64,000 nucleotides of DNA from Prevotella sp. 10(H) (GCF_000711235.1 NZ_JOMI01000007.1:496001-560000); one strand, 5' to 3'; shown: positions 42,503 to 52,505, counted from the stretch's first letter. Program-made: numbers and translations. Notes: generated by a model not told the origin, from the letters alone.

Positions 42503-44662
42503 ATGAGAACTTACCAAACACAAGAAATCAAGAACATAGCTATTCTTGGTAGTTCGGGAGCTGGCAAAACCACTCTCGCCGAAGCCATGCTCTATGAAGC
42601 GGGTGTCATAAAACGCAGAGGAAGTGTCAAGGACGGAAATACTGTCTCGGACTATTTCCCCGTGGAAAAAGAATACGGATATTCCGTTTTTTCCAGCATT
42701 TTCTCTGTGGAATGGATGAATAGAAAACTTAATTTTATTGATTGTCCGGGGTCAGACGATTTTGTCGGAAATGTAGTTACGTCACTGAATGTAACAGATA
42801 CCGCACTGATGGTACTGAATGCTCAGTATGGCATGGAAGTAGGTACCATAAACCAATTGAGATACACTCAGAAATTACACAAACCAGTGATATTTATTGT
42901 GAACCAGTTGGATCATCCGAAAGCTGATTTCGACAATGTAGTTTCACAACTTAAAGCCGATTATGGCGAAAAAGCTGTATTAGTCCAATATCCTGTCAAT
43001 TGCGGCGAAGGATTTAATGCAGTTATCGATGTATTGAAATTTAAGATGTTCCGATGGAAACCCGAAGGCGGAGTTCCTGAGGTTCTCGATATACCGGCAG
43101 AAGAACAGGAAAAAGCTGCCGAACTGCAGCAGAAGCTGATTGAGGCTGCTGCCGAAAATGAAGAATCGCTGATGGAGAAATTCTTCGACCAGGGTACACT
43201 CACAGAAGATGAAATGCGTATGGGTATACGCTGGGGATTGGTAAACAGAGACCTGTATCCGGTTTTCTGCGTATCTGCCGAAAAAGATATGTGCGTGCGC
43301 CGTACAATGGAGTTCCTTGGTAATGTTGTTCCTTACGTTCGCGACCAGCCGGCACCGGTAAATACCGAAGGTAAAGAAGTGAAGCCGGATAGTAGCGCGC
43401 CTACCAGCCTGTTCTTCTTCAAAACAATGGTAGAGCCGCATGTAGGTGAAGTTTCTTACTTCAAAGTAATGAGTGGAAAAGTACACGAAGGGGACGACTT
43501 CCTGAATGCCGACAGAGGTTCGAAAGAGCGCATCGGACAATTATTTTGTCCTGCCGGGCAACAACGTTCCAAAATCGACGAACTTGAAGCCGGAGATATC
43601 GGTGCGACAGTGAAATTGAAAGATGTGCGTACAGGTAATACACTGAATGCTAAAGGAACAGATAACAAGTTCAATTTCATAAAGTATCCGGATCCTAAAT
43701 ATCGCCGTGCGATAAAAGCAGAGAGTGAAAAGGATACAGAGAAAATGAACGAAGTGTTACAACGTATGCATGAGGAAGACCCTACGTGGGTGATTGAGAA
43801 TTCAAAAGAGTTGAAGCAACTGATTGTTTCAGGTCAGGGAGAATTCCATTTAAAGACATTGAAATGGAGGATTGAAAACAACGATAAGATTGCGATACTA
43901 TATTCCGAACCGAAGATACCGTATCGTGAAACTATTACGAAAGCAGCCCGTGCCGATTACCGCCATAAAAAGCAGTCGGGGGGCGCGGGACAGTTCGGTG
44001 AGGTGCATCTTGTGGTAGAACCATACATAGAAGGTATGCCTGTGCCGGAAACATATAAGTTTAACGGACAGGAGTTTAAAGTACAGGCACGTGATGTACA
44101 GACTTACGATCTCGACTGGGGTGGTAAGCTTGTCTTTGTAAACAGTATTGTGGGTGGTGCGATCGATGCACGTTTCCTTCCTGCTATTCTCAAAGGTATT
44201 ATGGCGCGCCTCGAGCAAGGCCCGTTGACAGGTTCGTATGCCCGTGATGTGCGTGTAGTAGTATACGACGGCAAGATGCACCCGGTAGACTCAAATGAGA
44301 TATCCTTTATGCTTGCCGGACGTAACGCCTTTAGTGAAGCATTTAAGAATGCAGGGCCGAAGATTCTCGAGCCTATTTATGATGTGACAGTAACTGTTCC
44401 GTCAGATAAGATGGGTGACGTAATGGGTGACTTACAGGGACGTCGGGCCATGATTATGGGTATGGAAAGCGACAGGGGAATAGAGATACTGAATGCTAAA
44501 GTACCATTGAAAGAAATGTCTAACTATTCTATCTCACTTAGTTCACTGACAGGAGGGCGCGCTTCGTTTACAATGAAGTTTGCAAGTTACGAGCTTGTAC
44601 CGTCCGATGTTCAGGATAAGTTGCTGAAAGAATACGAGGCAAGCCAGAAAGAGGAAGATTAA
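42503..44662 (+). CDS. fusA2: EF-G2-type translation elongation factor paralogue
   Basis: 719 residues, EF-G length, with G domain, domain II and the IV-V tail (SGGAGQFGEV… SGRRAFIMG-like blocks). The G1 loop reads GSSGAGKTT (16-24). G3 reads DCPGSDDF (80-87): Ser84 stands where EF-G has the catalytic His, and the switch is altered. G4 reads NQLD (134-137). In Bacteroides thetaiotaomicron an EF-G paralogue of this kind supports translation without GTP hydrolysis during gut life; the Ser84 change fits that. It is monocistronic, with an about 65-base leader. The standard EF-G is not in the window. Confidence 0.88.
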   Translation: MRTYQTQEIKNIAILGSSGAGKTTLAEAMLYEAGVIKRRGSVKDGNTVSDYFPVEKEYGYSVFSSIFSVEWMNRKLNFIDCPGSDDFVGNVVTSLNVTDTALMVLNAQYGMEVGTINQLRYTQKLHKPVIFIVNQLDHPKADFDNVVSQLKADYGEKAVLVQYPVNCGEGFNAVIDVLKFKMFRWKPEGGVPEVLDIPAEEQEKAAELQQKLIEAAAENEESLMEKFFDQGTLTEDEMRMGIRWGLVNRDLYPVFCVSAEKDMCVRRTMEFLGNVVPYVRDQPAPVNTEGKEVKPDSSAPTSLFFFKTMVEPHVGEVSYFKVMSGKVHEGDDFLNADRGSKERIGQLFCPAGQQRSKIDELEAGDIGATVKLKDVRTGNTLNAKGTDNKFNFIKYPDPKYRRAIKAESEKDTEKMNEVLQRMHEEDPTWVIENSKELKQLIVSGQGEFHLKTLKWRIENNDKIAILYSEPKIPYRETITKAARADYRHKKQSGGAGQFGEVHLVVEPYIEGMPVPETYKFNGQEFKVQARDVQTYDLDWGGKLVFVNSIVGGAIDARFLPAILKGIMARLEQGPLTGSYARDVRVVVYDGKMHPVDSNEISFMLAGRNAFSEAFKNAGPKILEPIYDVTVTVPSDKMGDVMGDLQGRRAMIMGMESDRGIEILNAKVPLKEMSNYSISLSSLTGGRASFTMKFASYELVPSDVQDKLLKEYEASQKEED

Positions 44663-44689
44663 CAGATGCTTAAATAATCTTGTATAATG

Positions 44690-44724
44690 AAAACGGAGCG
44701 AACTTCAATAGTTTGCTCCGTTTT
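44690..44724. terminator. bidirectional terminator
   Basis: A stem AAAACGGAGC / GCTCCGTTTT with a 13-base loop and T run lies between the EF-G2 gene and the convergent aspartase gene. Confidence 0.85.
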
Positions 44725-44745
44725 ATATTTCTGGATATAAGTCGT

Positions 44746-46134
44746 TTATTTTACTCCCGTCATATTCTCAGGATTCAGAATCCTGTCAAGCTCCTCTTTT
44801 GACAACACATTCTTCTTTAATATAAGGTCGTATACGCTTTGCCCTGTTTCCAGTGCTTCTTTAGCTATAGCTGTACTGTTCTCATATCCAATATATGGAT
44901 TGAGGGCTGTCACTATGCCTATACTGTTCTTTACTAATTCTTTGCAATGCTCTTCATTGGCAGTAATACCTTCGATACAATTCTTTTGCAGGCAGGTCAT
45001 CACATTGGCCAATATATTCTGAGATTCCAGAATGCTGTATGTTATCACCGGTTCCATTACGTTTAGCTGTAATTGTCCCGCTTCCGAAGCCAGCGTTACG
45101 GCAAGATCATTCCCAATGACTTTAAAGCATACCTGCGATGTCACTTCCGCAATCACCGGATTCACTTTACCCGGCATAATAGACGAGCCGGCTTGCTTTG
45201 GCGGAAGATTTATCTCGAATAAGCCGCAGCGTGGACCGGAAGCTAACAGACGTAGGTCATTACCTATCTTCGATAACTTAGTCGCCAGCTTTTTAAGTGC
45301 GGAGGAGTAAGCGACAAAGCTGCCTGTATTAGAAGTAGCTTCGACAAGATTTTTTGCATGGTAGAATCTTAATCCTGTAATTTTCGACAGGTTTTCTGCG
45401 CATAGCTTATCATAACCGGGTATAGCATTTAGTCCTGTACCCACGGCTGTCGCTCCCATATTTATTTCCAGACATTGCTCTGCATTTTGGGTCAGTGATT
45501 CTATCTCTTTTTCGAGTGTAGCAGCATAGGCATCGAGTTCTTGTCCTAATGTTATCGGGATGGCATCCTGTAAATGGGTACGCCCCATGGTTATTACATG
45601 TTTGAACTCTTCGCCTTTCTTTTTCAAAGCCTCAATAAGTCCTTTCAATGCATCTTCTACTTTTATGTTATAGAATAATATGCCGAGTTTAACGGCTGTA
45701 GGGTATGCGTCGTTGGTAGACTGAGAAAGGTTAACATGGTCATAAGGAGAGCAGTAATGGTATTCCCCTTTCTTATGCCCCATTATCTCCAAGGCTATAT
45801 TTGCGACCACCTCATTGATGTTCATATTTGTAGATGTTCCGGCACCGCCTTGGAACATATCGCTCGGAAACTGGTCGAGGTATTCGCCGTCAATGATCTT
45901 TTTGCACGCTTTTACAATAGCATCGTTAATATTCTTATCCAATGTTCCCAACTGGCAATTGGTTTCTGAAGCCGCCCATTTGACATAAGCCAATGCTTTT
46001 ACAAACTCGGGGTAGTTCAATAATTTTATACCCGAAATCTGAAAGTTGTTCATCGCACGTTGTGTATGGATGCCGTAATAAGCTTCCGCAGGAATAGGGA
46101 GACTACCTATCAAATCATTTTCTGTTCTATTCAT
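44746..46134 (-). CDS. aspA: aspartate ammonia-lyase
   Basis: 462 residues. Signature GSSIMPGKVNPVI (about 318-330) holds the catalytic Ser of the SS loop; TSTNMNINEVVAN and GRTHLQDAIPITLG are the two other conserved blocks. The start MNRTENDLIGSLPIPAEAYYGIHTQRAMNNF is aspartase rather than class II fumarase. It converts aspartate to fumarate and ammonia, feeding the fumarate-reductase pathway important in Bacteroidota. It stands alone on the minus strand. Confidence 0.94.
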   Translation of the reverse strand: MNRTENDLIGSLPIPAEAYYGIHTQRAMNNFQISGIKLLNYPEFVKALAYVKWAASETNCQLGTLDKNINDAIVKACKKIIDGEYLDQFPSDMFQGGAGTSTNMNINEVVANIALEIMGHKKGEYHYCSPYDHVNLSQSTNDAYPTAVKLGILFYNIKVEDALKGLIEALKKKGEEFKHVITMGRTHLQDAIPITLGQELDAYAATLEKEIESLTQNAEQCLEINMGATAVGTGLNAIPGYDKLCAENLSKITGLRFYHAKNLVEATSNTGSFVAYSSALKKLATKLSKIGNDLRLLASGPRCGLFEINLPPKQAGSSIMPGKVNPVIAEVTSQVCFKVIGNDLAVTLASEAGQLQLNVMEPVITYSILESQNILANVMTCLQKNCIEGITANEEHCKELVKNSIGIVTALNPYIGYENSTAIAKEALETGQSVYDLILKKNVLSKEELDRILNPENMTGVK

Positions 46135-46285
46135 GACGTGTCAATTTGTAATTAGTAGGAAATTATGAACCGCAATCAAAGGGCTAACATAATCAATAAC
46201 TTCTCATAAAAGAAGTATAATGTAATAAAATGACAGATTGTTCAGCTAAATCACCGATTTAACTAAAATGTTAAACAGAATTTCA

Positions 46286-46293
46286 TATATTTG
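46286..46293 (+). promoter_or_regulatory. -7 box at the start of the His-rich gene
   Basis: TATATTTG lies four bases before the ATG at 46298, so the transcript would start at or right next to the start codon (leaderless). No clear -33 TTG. Confidence 0.4.
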
Positions 46294-46297
46294 CAGA

Positions 46298-46741
46298 ATG
46301 AAAAAGGTAAAACAGCTCTTCACTCTATCTGTAATGATACTGGCCAGTATGCTATTATTGGCACACGCTGTTATGCCTCATTCTCATCACGACGGTATTG
46401 TCTGCTTCTCACACGATGAGGTTCATAGGCATCTGCATTGTACGGATAATGTAACCGATTGCGCTTGTCATCATGAGGGAAAGCATCATCATCAGCATGA
46501 AGATTGTGATTTGAAAGAAATCGTACTTCGTCAGGCTAATGACAGTCACGAAGATATTCTTCCCTGCGCCAATTGCCTGTCTTTACTGTTCACTGTATAT
46601 ACCTTAAATGCCCTCTATCTGGAAGCTCCTGCATTCGGTGAGCGTTTCCAGGAGAAGCCTTATATAGAGAATTATACTCCACCGTTCGTAGGCACGATCA
46701 GAAGCCTGCGTGCACCTCCCGTGTCTTATTTCCTAGGTTAA
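46298..46741 (+). CDS. His-rich exported small protein linked to metal efflux
   Basis: 147 residues from ATG 46298 (an upstream ATG at 46268 is in frame but lies before the -7 box). Signal/anchor at about 1-25 (LFTLSVMILASMLLLAHAV). The mature part is full of His and Cys: PHSHHDG, HDEVHRHLHC, CACHHEGKHHHQHEDC, and CANC. This suggests binding of metal such as zinc or copper in the periplasm. The next genes encode a CusB/CzcB adaptor with a His-rich start and a CzcA pump, so a metal chaperone or sensor role is likely. Family not recognised with certainty. Confidence 0.75.
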   Translation: MKKVKQLFTLSVMILASMLLLAHAVMPHSHHDGIVCFSHDEVHRHLHCTDNVTDCACHHEGKHHHQHEDCDLKEIVLRQANDSHEDILPCANCLSLLFTVYTLNALYLEAPAFGERFQEKPYIENYTPPFVGTIRSLRAPPVSYFLG

Positions 46742-46770
46742 TACTTGTCTTACAAGTATTCTATTTTATT
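46740..46770 (+). terminator. weak hairpin between the His-rich gene and the efflux operon
   Basis: Nine-base perfect stem AATACTTGT / ACAAGTATT with a three-base loop followed by CTATTTTATT. It overlaps the TAA of the His-rich gene; it could be a partial terminator or attenuator ahead of the adaptor gene. Confidence 0.5.
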
Positions 46771-46828
46771 GTTCTATAGGGGAGTACCTTTATAGCAATA
46801 TGCATTCTAAATCTAAGAAATAAGCACA

Positions 46829-48064
46829 ATGAAGAAAATTATATACTTTGCCTGTCTGCTGGCAATATCATGGGGATGTAGTTCCTCTCAAAAAGCAGAC
46901 AATCATGAAGGACATAATCATGCTAAAGAATCACATGGAGGGCATGATCACGATCATTCAAGCGATCATAAACATGAGCATGCCGAAGGAGAAGAGTGTC
47001 CACATGACCACGGCCATGCAGAGGCAAGTGAAGCGGCGCATACCGATGAAATCATATTTACACCGGAGCAGGCTAAAGCTGTAGGACTTGAAGTTGTATC
47101 AGTAAAGCCTGATAAGTTTCATCAGGTGATAAAGACTAGCGGGCAAATATTGTCGGCACAAGGTGATGAAGTTACCATATCCGCTACTTCCAGCGGGATT
47201 GTTTCGTTTAACAAAGCATCATTAAATGAAGGGGCAGCCGTAAAAGGAGGAGAATCTCTGTTAAGCATTTCTTCCCGCAACATGGTTGACGGGGATCCTA
47301 CTTTAAAATCCAAAACGGCTTATGAAATAGCCCAACGCGAATACCAGCGGGCAGAATCGCTGATAGGGGATAAGCTGATTTCACAAAAAGAGTATAATGA
47401 AATCAGGCTCAACTATGAGAATGCCAAGGTTGCATATGAGGCTACCGGATCGCGTTCTACGGCGAGGGGTATAAGTATATCTACACCTATAAGCGGTTTT
47501 ATCAAGACAAAGCTGGTTGCCGAAGGACAATATGTAGATATAGGGCAGGCTTTGATGACTGTCACACAGAACAGAAAGCTTCAGCTTCGAGCAGATGTTT
47601 CGGAGCGTTACTATAAAGATTTAGGAACCATTACATCAGCGAATTTCAAGACTTCATACGATAATACCGTTTATCGTTTATCTGACCTTAACGGAAGGCT
47701 GGTTTCGTACGGACGCTCTACAAATAGTCAGGAGTTTTACCTGCCTGCTAATTTTGAGTTTGACAATATCGGTCAGGTTGTATCCGGTTCGTATGTCGAG
47801 GTTTTCCTCTTAGGACAGCCAAGGGAAAATGTATTATCGATACCGATTTCTTCATTGACTGAAGAGCAGGGGCTGTATTACGTATATCTTCAGGTGCATC
47901 CCGATGCTTATAAAAAGCAAGAAGTGAAAACGGGTGTGAATGACGGCCGGTCTGTCGAAATAATTTCGGGCTTAAAAGAGGGAGATATAGTTGTAAGCCA
48001 CGGAGCATATCATGTCAAGTTAGCCTCGGCATCATCTTCCATTCCTCATGCACATGAACACTAA
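46829..48064 (+). CDS. CzcB/CusB-type RND adaptor with His-rich N-terminus
   Basis: 411 residues. Lipobox SWGC (Cys17). The mature N-terminus (about 23-68) is a run of His/Asp/Glu words (HEGHNHAKESHGGHDHDH, HKHEHAEGEECPHDHGHAE), a likely metal-binding segment. Lipoyl halves, a short hairpin (about 155-190) and barrel/MPD domains follow. It connects the RND pump with the TolC-type outer-membrane protein. The tail EH…PHAHEH adds further His. It starts 88 bases after the His-rich gene and 18 before the pump. Confidence 0.93.
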   Translation: MKKIIYFACLLAISWGCSSSQKADNHEGHNHAKESHGGHDHDHSSDHKHEHAEGEECPHDHGHAEASEAAHTDEIIFTPEQAKAVGLEVVSVKPDKFHQVIKTSGQILSAQGDEVTISATSSGIVSFNKASLNEGAAVKGGESLLSISSRNMVDGDPTLKSKTAYEIAQREYQRAESLIGDKLISQKEYNEIRLNYENAKVAYEATGSRSTARGISISTPISGFIKTKLVAEGQYVDIGQALMTVTQNRKLQLRADVSERYYKDLGTITSANFKTSYDNTVYRLSDLNGRLVSYGRSTNSQEFYLPANFEFDNIGQVVSGSYVEVFLLGQPRENVLSIPISSLTEEQGLYYVYLQVHPDAYKKQEVKTGVNDGRSVEIISGLKEGDIVVSHGAYHVKLASASSSIPHAHEH

Positions 48065-48082
48065 CAGAAGGAGGAATGGATT

Positions 48083-51000
48083 ATGTTGAATAAGATAATA
48101 CAATTCTCTCTCAACAACCGGTTGGTTGTATTGATTGGGGCGGTACTCCTGCTTGTCGGCGGATTGTATACCGCAAAGAATATGGAGATCGATGTTTTTC
48201 CCGATTTGAATGCACCTACTGTTGTGATAATGACGGAAGCAAACGGAATGGCTCCCGAAGAAGTGGAACGTCTTGTATCTTTCCCTATCGAAACGGCTGT
48301 GAATGGTGCGACAGATGTTCGCCGTGTAAGGTCGTCATCTACTACGGGATTTTCTGTTGTGTGGGTCGAATTCGATTGGGGAACGGATATTTATAAAGCA
48401 CGGCAGATTGTAACGGAGAAGCTTGCCGCACTAGGAGATGCTTTGCCTGAAAATGTCGGACAGCCTACATTAGGCCCCCAATCCTCCATATTGGGTGAAG
48501 TGATGATAATCGGCCTTACTTCTGATTCTACCTCATTGCTCGATTTGCGTACGATTGCCGACTGGACAATACGCCCGAGACTGTTGTCTACAGGCGGAGT
48601 GGCACAGGTTGCAGTAATTGGCGGCGATATAGAGGAATACCAGATTCTTCTCGATCCGGGACGGATGAAACATTATGGCGTAACTCTTGATGAAGTGTTG
48701 CAGGTGACACGGAATATGAACCAGAATGCATCGGGAGGTATCCTGTATGAATATGGAAATGAATATATTGTAAGAGGGGCATTACAAAGTACTGATGCAG
48801 AGGAGTTAGGTAAGTCGGTGATAAAGAAAACGGGTGAAAGCCCTATTCTTCTGAATGATATTGCAGAAATAAAGATTGGCGCAAAGACACCTAAATTGGG
48901 TTTGGCTTCTGAAAAGACAAAGCCTGCCGTATTGGTTACGGTCACTAAGCAACCCAATACAAATACAATCGAGCTGTCGGAGAAGCTGGATGCCTCACTG
49001 GCAGACTTGCAAAAGAATATTCCGGCCGATATAAAAATATCTACTGATATATTCCGTCAGGAAAGGTTTATAAATAACTCTATCGGTAATGTGCAGAAAT
49101 CATTGTACGAGGGAGCTATATTTGTAGTTATCATCCTTTTCATCTTCTTGATGAACGGTCGTACTACTTTCATTTCCCTTATGGCTTTACCGTTATCTTT
49201 GCTCTCATCCATTTTAGCATTGAAGATGATGGGACTTACCATAAATACAATGAGCCTAGGCGGTATGGCTATAGCTATCGGATCGTTGGTCGATGATGCT
49301 ATTATAGATGTGGAAAATGTATTCAGGCACTTGCGGGAAAACAGGCAAAAACCGAAAGAAGAACAGCTAAGCGTGCTAACCGTTGTTTTCGAAGCATCGA
49401 AAGAAGTACGTATGCCGATATTGAATTCCACGCTGATAATTGTAACCAGCTTTATCCCTTTGTTTTTTCTGAGCGGGATGGAAGGGCGTATGCTGGTACC
49501 TCTCGGTATCGCTTTTATTGTAGCTTTGTTCGCTTCTACAGTGGTAGCGCTTACGGTTACGCCGGTTTTGTGCAGTTATTTACTGGGAAAGAACAAAACA
49601 GATAAAGAGGAAAAGGAACCGGCTTTCGTAAGAAAGCTAAAGGCGGTGTATGAAAAGAGCCTGCATTGGGCACTCGAGAAGCAGAAGCTGGTGTTAGCAA
49701 TAACAGGAGCTTTGCTTGTATCTGCTATTGTGCTGTTCTTTACATTCGGGCGTAACTTTCTTCCGCCGTTTAATGAAGGTTCATTTACCGTTACTATCAA
49801 CACATTGCCGGGGATATCTTTGGAGGAATCCGATAAGATAGGTATATTGGCAGAGCAGGCGATGCTGAGCGTTCCTGAAATCCAGACTGTAGGACGGAAA
49901 ACAGGCCGTGCCGAACTAGATGAGCATTCTTTTGGCGTCAATACTTCGGAAATAGAAGCACCGTTCATTCTCTCAGACCGTTCGCAGGAAGTGATGATTG
50001 CCGAACTTCGCGAAAGACTGAATGCCATTCCCGGTATAAGTGTAGAAATCGGTCAACCTATTTCACACCGTATAGACCATATGTTGTCAGGAACTAAAGC
50101 TAATATTGCTATCAAGCTTTTCGGAACTGACCTTAACAGGATGTACTCTTTAGGGAATCAGATAAAATCCTCGATAGAAGGTATCGATGGTGTGGCCGAC
50201 CTGACTGTTGAGCAGCAGGTAGAACGCCCACAGCTTAAAATTACTCCACGACGCGAAATGATGGCGAAATACGGGATTACGTTGCCTCAATTCTCCGACT
50301 TTGTAACTGTAATGCTTTCGGGCGAAGTTGTATCTCAAGTTTACAGAGATGGAAAAAGCTTCGACCTTACATTGAAAGCAGCGGACGATTATAAAGATAA
50401 GGCCGATAAGATACGCAACCTGATGATAGATGCCGGCGATAAGAAGATTCCATTCGAATATGTAGCCGATATAGCTTCTTCAACAGGCCCGAATACGGTG
50501 AATCGCGAGAATGCCCAGCGCAAGATAGTTATCTCAGCTAATGTTGCCGACAGGGATTTGCGCAGTGTGGTAAATGATATTAGGGAGAAAGTAAATACGG
50601 ATATCACTTTGCCGGAGGGTTATCATATCGAATACGGGGGACAGTTTGAGAGTGAGCAGGCAGCATCGCGGACTTTGCTGATTGCTTCTGTATTTGCCAT
50701 ATTGATAATATTCCTTTTGTTATTCAACCAGTTTAGGAATGTTACACAATCGGCAGTAATCTTGCTTAATCTGCCTCTCGCATTGATAGGAGGAGTATAT
50801 GCCATTCTGTTTACATCCGGGGAAATCAGTATTCCGGCTATTATCGGTTTTATATCCTTGTTCGGTATAGCTACGCGAAACGGAATACTTCTTATGGCGC
50901 ATTATAACGATTTGGGCAGCAAGGGTTATTCGGTTAATAAGAGTATTTTACAAGGCTCGCTTGACAGATTGAATCCTATACTTATGACCGCTTTGTCGTC

Positions 51001-51181
51001 AGGATTGGCATTGATACCGCTGGCTGTGCAGGGCGATCTTCCGGGAAATGAGATTCAAAGCCCTATGGCAAAAGTGATTCTGGGAGGATTGCTTACTTCT
51101 ACCATGTTGAATATGTACATTGTACCTATCATTTACAGGATACTGAAAAAGCGTAAGGCTGCAAAAATAGAAACGGTTTAA
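48083..51181 (+). CDS. CzcA/CusA-type heavy-metal RND efflux pump
   Basis: 1032 residues, 12 membrane helices in two halves with two periplasmic loops. The TM4 region reads GGMAIAIGSLVDDAIIDVENVFRHL, the heavy-metal-efflux (HME) signature with the proton-relay acids. The N-terminus has FPDLNAPTVVIMTEANGMAPEEVERLVSFPIE, which is CzcA/CusA-like. Exports divalent (zinc, cobalt, nickel) or monovalent (copper, silver) cations from the periplasm; ion choice cannot be read here. It shares an operon with the adaptor and CzcC-like protein, with gaps of 18 and 9 bases. Confidence 0.94.
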   Translation: MLNKIIQFSLNNRLVVLIGAVLLLVGGLYTAKNMEIDVFPDLNAPTVVIMTEANGMAPEEVERLVSFPIETAVNGATDVRRVRSSSTTGFSVVWVEFDWGTDIYKARQIVTEKLAALGDALPENVGQPTLGPQSSILGEVMIIGLTSDSTSLLDLRTIADWTIRPRLLSTGGVAQVAVIGGDIEEYQILLDPGRMKHYGVTLDEVLQVTRNMNQNASGGILYEYGNEYIVRGALQSTDAEELGKSVIKKTGESPILLNDIAEIKIGAKTPKLGLASEKTKPAVLVTVTKQPNTNTIELSEKLDASLADLQKNIPADIKISTDIFRQERFINNSIGNVQKSLYEGAIFVVIILFIFLMNGRTTFISLMALPLSLLSSILALKMMGLTINTMSLGGMAIAIGSLVDDAIIDVENVFRHLRENRQKPKEEQLSVLTVVFEASKEVRMPILNSTLIIVTSFIPLFFLSGMEGRMLVPLGIAFIVALFASTVVALTVTPVLCSYLLGKNKTDKEEKEPAFVRKLKAVYEKSLHWALEKQKLVLAITGALLVSAIVLFFTFGRNFLPPFNEGSFTVTINTLPGISLEESDKIGILAEQAMLSVPEIQTVGRKTGRAELDEHSFGVNTSEIEAPFILSDRSQEVMIAELRERLNAIPGISVEIGQPISHRIDHMLSGTKANIAIKLFGTDLNRMYSLGNQIKSSIEGIDGVADLTVEQQVERPQLKITPRREMMAKYGITLPQFSDFVTVMLSGEVVSQVYRDGKSFDLTLKAADDYKDKADKIRNLMIDAGDKKIPFEYVADIASSTGPNTVNRENAQRKIVISANVADRDLRSVVNDIREKVNTDITLPEGYHIEYGGQFESEQAASRTLLIASVFAILIIFLLLFNQFRNVTQSAVILLNLPLALIGGVYAILFTSGEISIPAIIGFISLFGIATRNGILLMAHYNDLGSKGYSVNKSILQGSLDRLNPILMTALSSGLALIPLAVQGDLPGNEIQSPMAKVILGGLLTSTMLNMYIVPIIYRILKKRKAAKIETV

Positions 51182-51190
51182 AATTAGACT

Positions 51191-52378
51191 TTGGTTATGA
51201 AACAGATAATATATATAATAGTACTATCGGTTCTCTGTATTTTTCCTGTAAATGCTCAGGATACATTTGATAATATTTTGCAGAGCATCGAAGCCAATAA
51301 TACGACATTGAAAGCGTATCGTGAACAAGCTAATGCCGATAAGATAGGGAATAAGACAGGAATAAATCTGGCTAATCCCGAAGTCGAATTCGGCTATCTT
51401 TGGGGAAGTCCTGCCGAAGAAGGAAACCGTACCGATCTGGGAGTTACGCAGACATTCGATTTTCCGACAGCTTACCGTTATAAATCACAATTGGCCGACG
51501 GTAAGAACAGGCAAGTGGACTTGACCTACGATCAACAGCGCAGGGATGTATTGAAAGAAGCCCGCAATTTTTGTATTGAACTTGCTTATCAGACAAAAGT
51601 AAATGAACAGTTAAAAGAACGTCTTGCCTATGCTAAAGAACTATCGGATGCTTATCAAAAGCGTTTTGATGAGGGTGATATTGACATTCTGGAACGTAAT
51701 AAGACAAAACTGGATTTACTGAATACAGAAAAGGCATTGCAGATGAATGAAGTTGAAATCAATACACTTAAAGCCGAATTGCAGCGAATGAACGGCGATC
51801 AGTCATTTCATATTGCACTAAATAAGTATCCGGTATATCTCTTTCCACCGAATTTTGCCGAATGGTTTGAAAGAGTAAAGGAAAATAATCCCTCGCTCAG
51901 GCTTGCCGAGCAGGAGATTGTACTAAGCAAAAAACAGGAGCAACTGACAAAAGCATTAAATCTGCCGAAGATATCGGCGGGGTATACCAGTGAGCGTATT
52001 TCGGGAACTACGTTGCAGGGCTTTTCTATTGGTGTATCGATACCCCTTTGGGAAGGAAAGAATACTGTAAAGCATCAGAAAGCCCAAACTGTAGCATTGC
52101 AGATGCAACATGCCGACACAAAGCTGCAATTCCAGAATACACTTAAAAATCAATATGATAAGGCCGCCAGACTATCCGTCTTACTCAATGAATATCAGGA
52201 GACGCTCAAAGTTACCAACAGCCGCGAATTATTAAAGAAAGCACTGGATAAAGGGCAGTTATCTCTTATCAATTATTTGCTGGAGCTTTCTGTATATTAC
52301 GAAACAATTGATAAGTATCTCGAAACCGAAAGAGACTATCAGTTGGCAGCAGGCGAATTGCAGCAATGGGAGCGATAA
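51191..52378 (+). CDS. CzcC-type TolC-family outer-membrane protein
   Basis: 395 residues. Signal peptide about 1-23 (ending VNAQ; an alternative start at Met3 of MVMKQIIY is possible). OEP helices as in CzcC: KIGNKTGINLANPEVEFGYLWGSP, DLGVTQTFDFPTAYRYKSQL, and the second repeat with ISAGYTSERISGTTLQGFSIGVSIPLWEGKN. It completes the three-part efflux complex. A terminator follows. Confidence 0.92.
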   Translation: MVMKQIIYIIVLSVLCIFPVNAQDTFDNILQSIEANNTTLKAYREQANADKIGNKTGINLANPEVEFGYLWGSPAEEGNRTDLGVTQTFDFPTAYRYKSQLADGKNRQVDLTYDQQRRDVLKEARNFCIELAYQTKVNEQLKERLAYAKELSDAYQKRFDEGDIDILERNKTKLDLLNTEKALQMNEVEINTLKAELQRMNGDQSFHIALNKYPVYLFPPNFAEWFERVKENNPSLRLAEQEIVLSKKQEQLTKALNLPKISAGYTSERISGTTLQGFSIGVSIPLWEGKNTVKHQKAQTVALQMQHADTKLQFQNTLKNQYDKAARLSVLLNEYQETLKVTNSRELLKKALDKGQLSLINYLLELSVYYETIDKYLETERDYQLAAGELQQWER

Positions 52379-52402
52379 TCAGATAGTTATAAAGTCTTTT
52401 AC

Positions 52403-52440
52403 GAGAGGGTATTCTGATAAAAAGTGAATGCCCTTTCTTG
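52403..52440 (+). terminator. terminator after the metal-efflux operon
   Basis: GAGAGGGTATTC pairs with GAATGCCCTTTC (one G-T and one A-C mismatch) around an 11-base loop, followed by a T-containing stretch. Confidence 0.65.
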
Positions 52441-52505
52441 TTAATGTTTCACATTTAAAGTTTGAACCAAGAGTCATCCGTTGTGTTGTTTTGATAAAAA
52501 AATCG

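Noticed and set aside
46268-46297. Upstream ATG for the His-rich gene
   Set aside because: It lies before the -7 box, so it would not be on the transcript; the ATG at 46298 begins a normal signal peptide.
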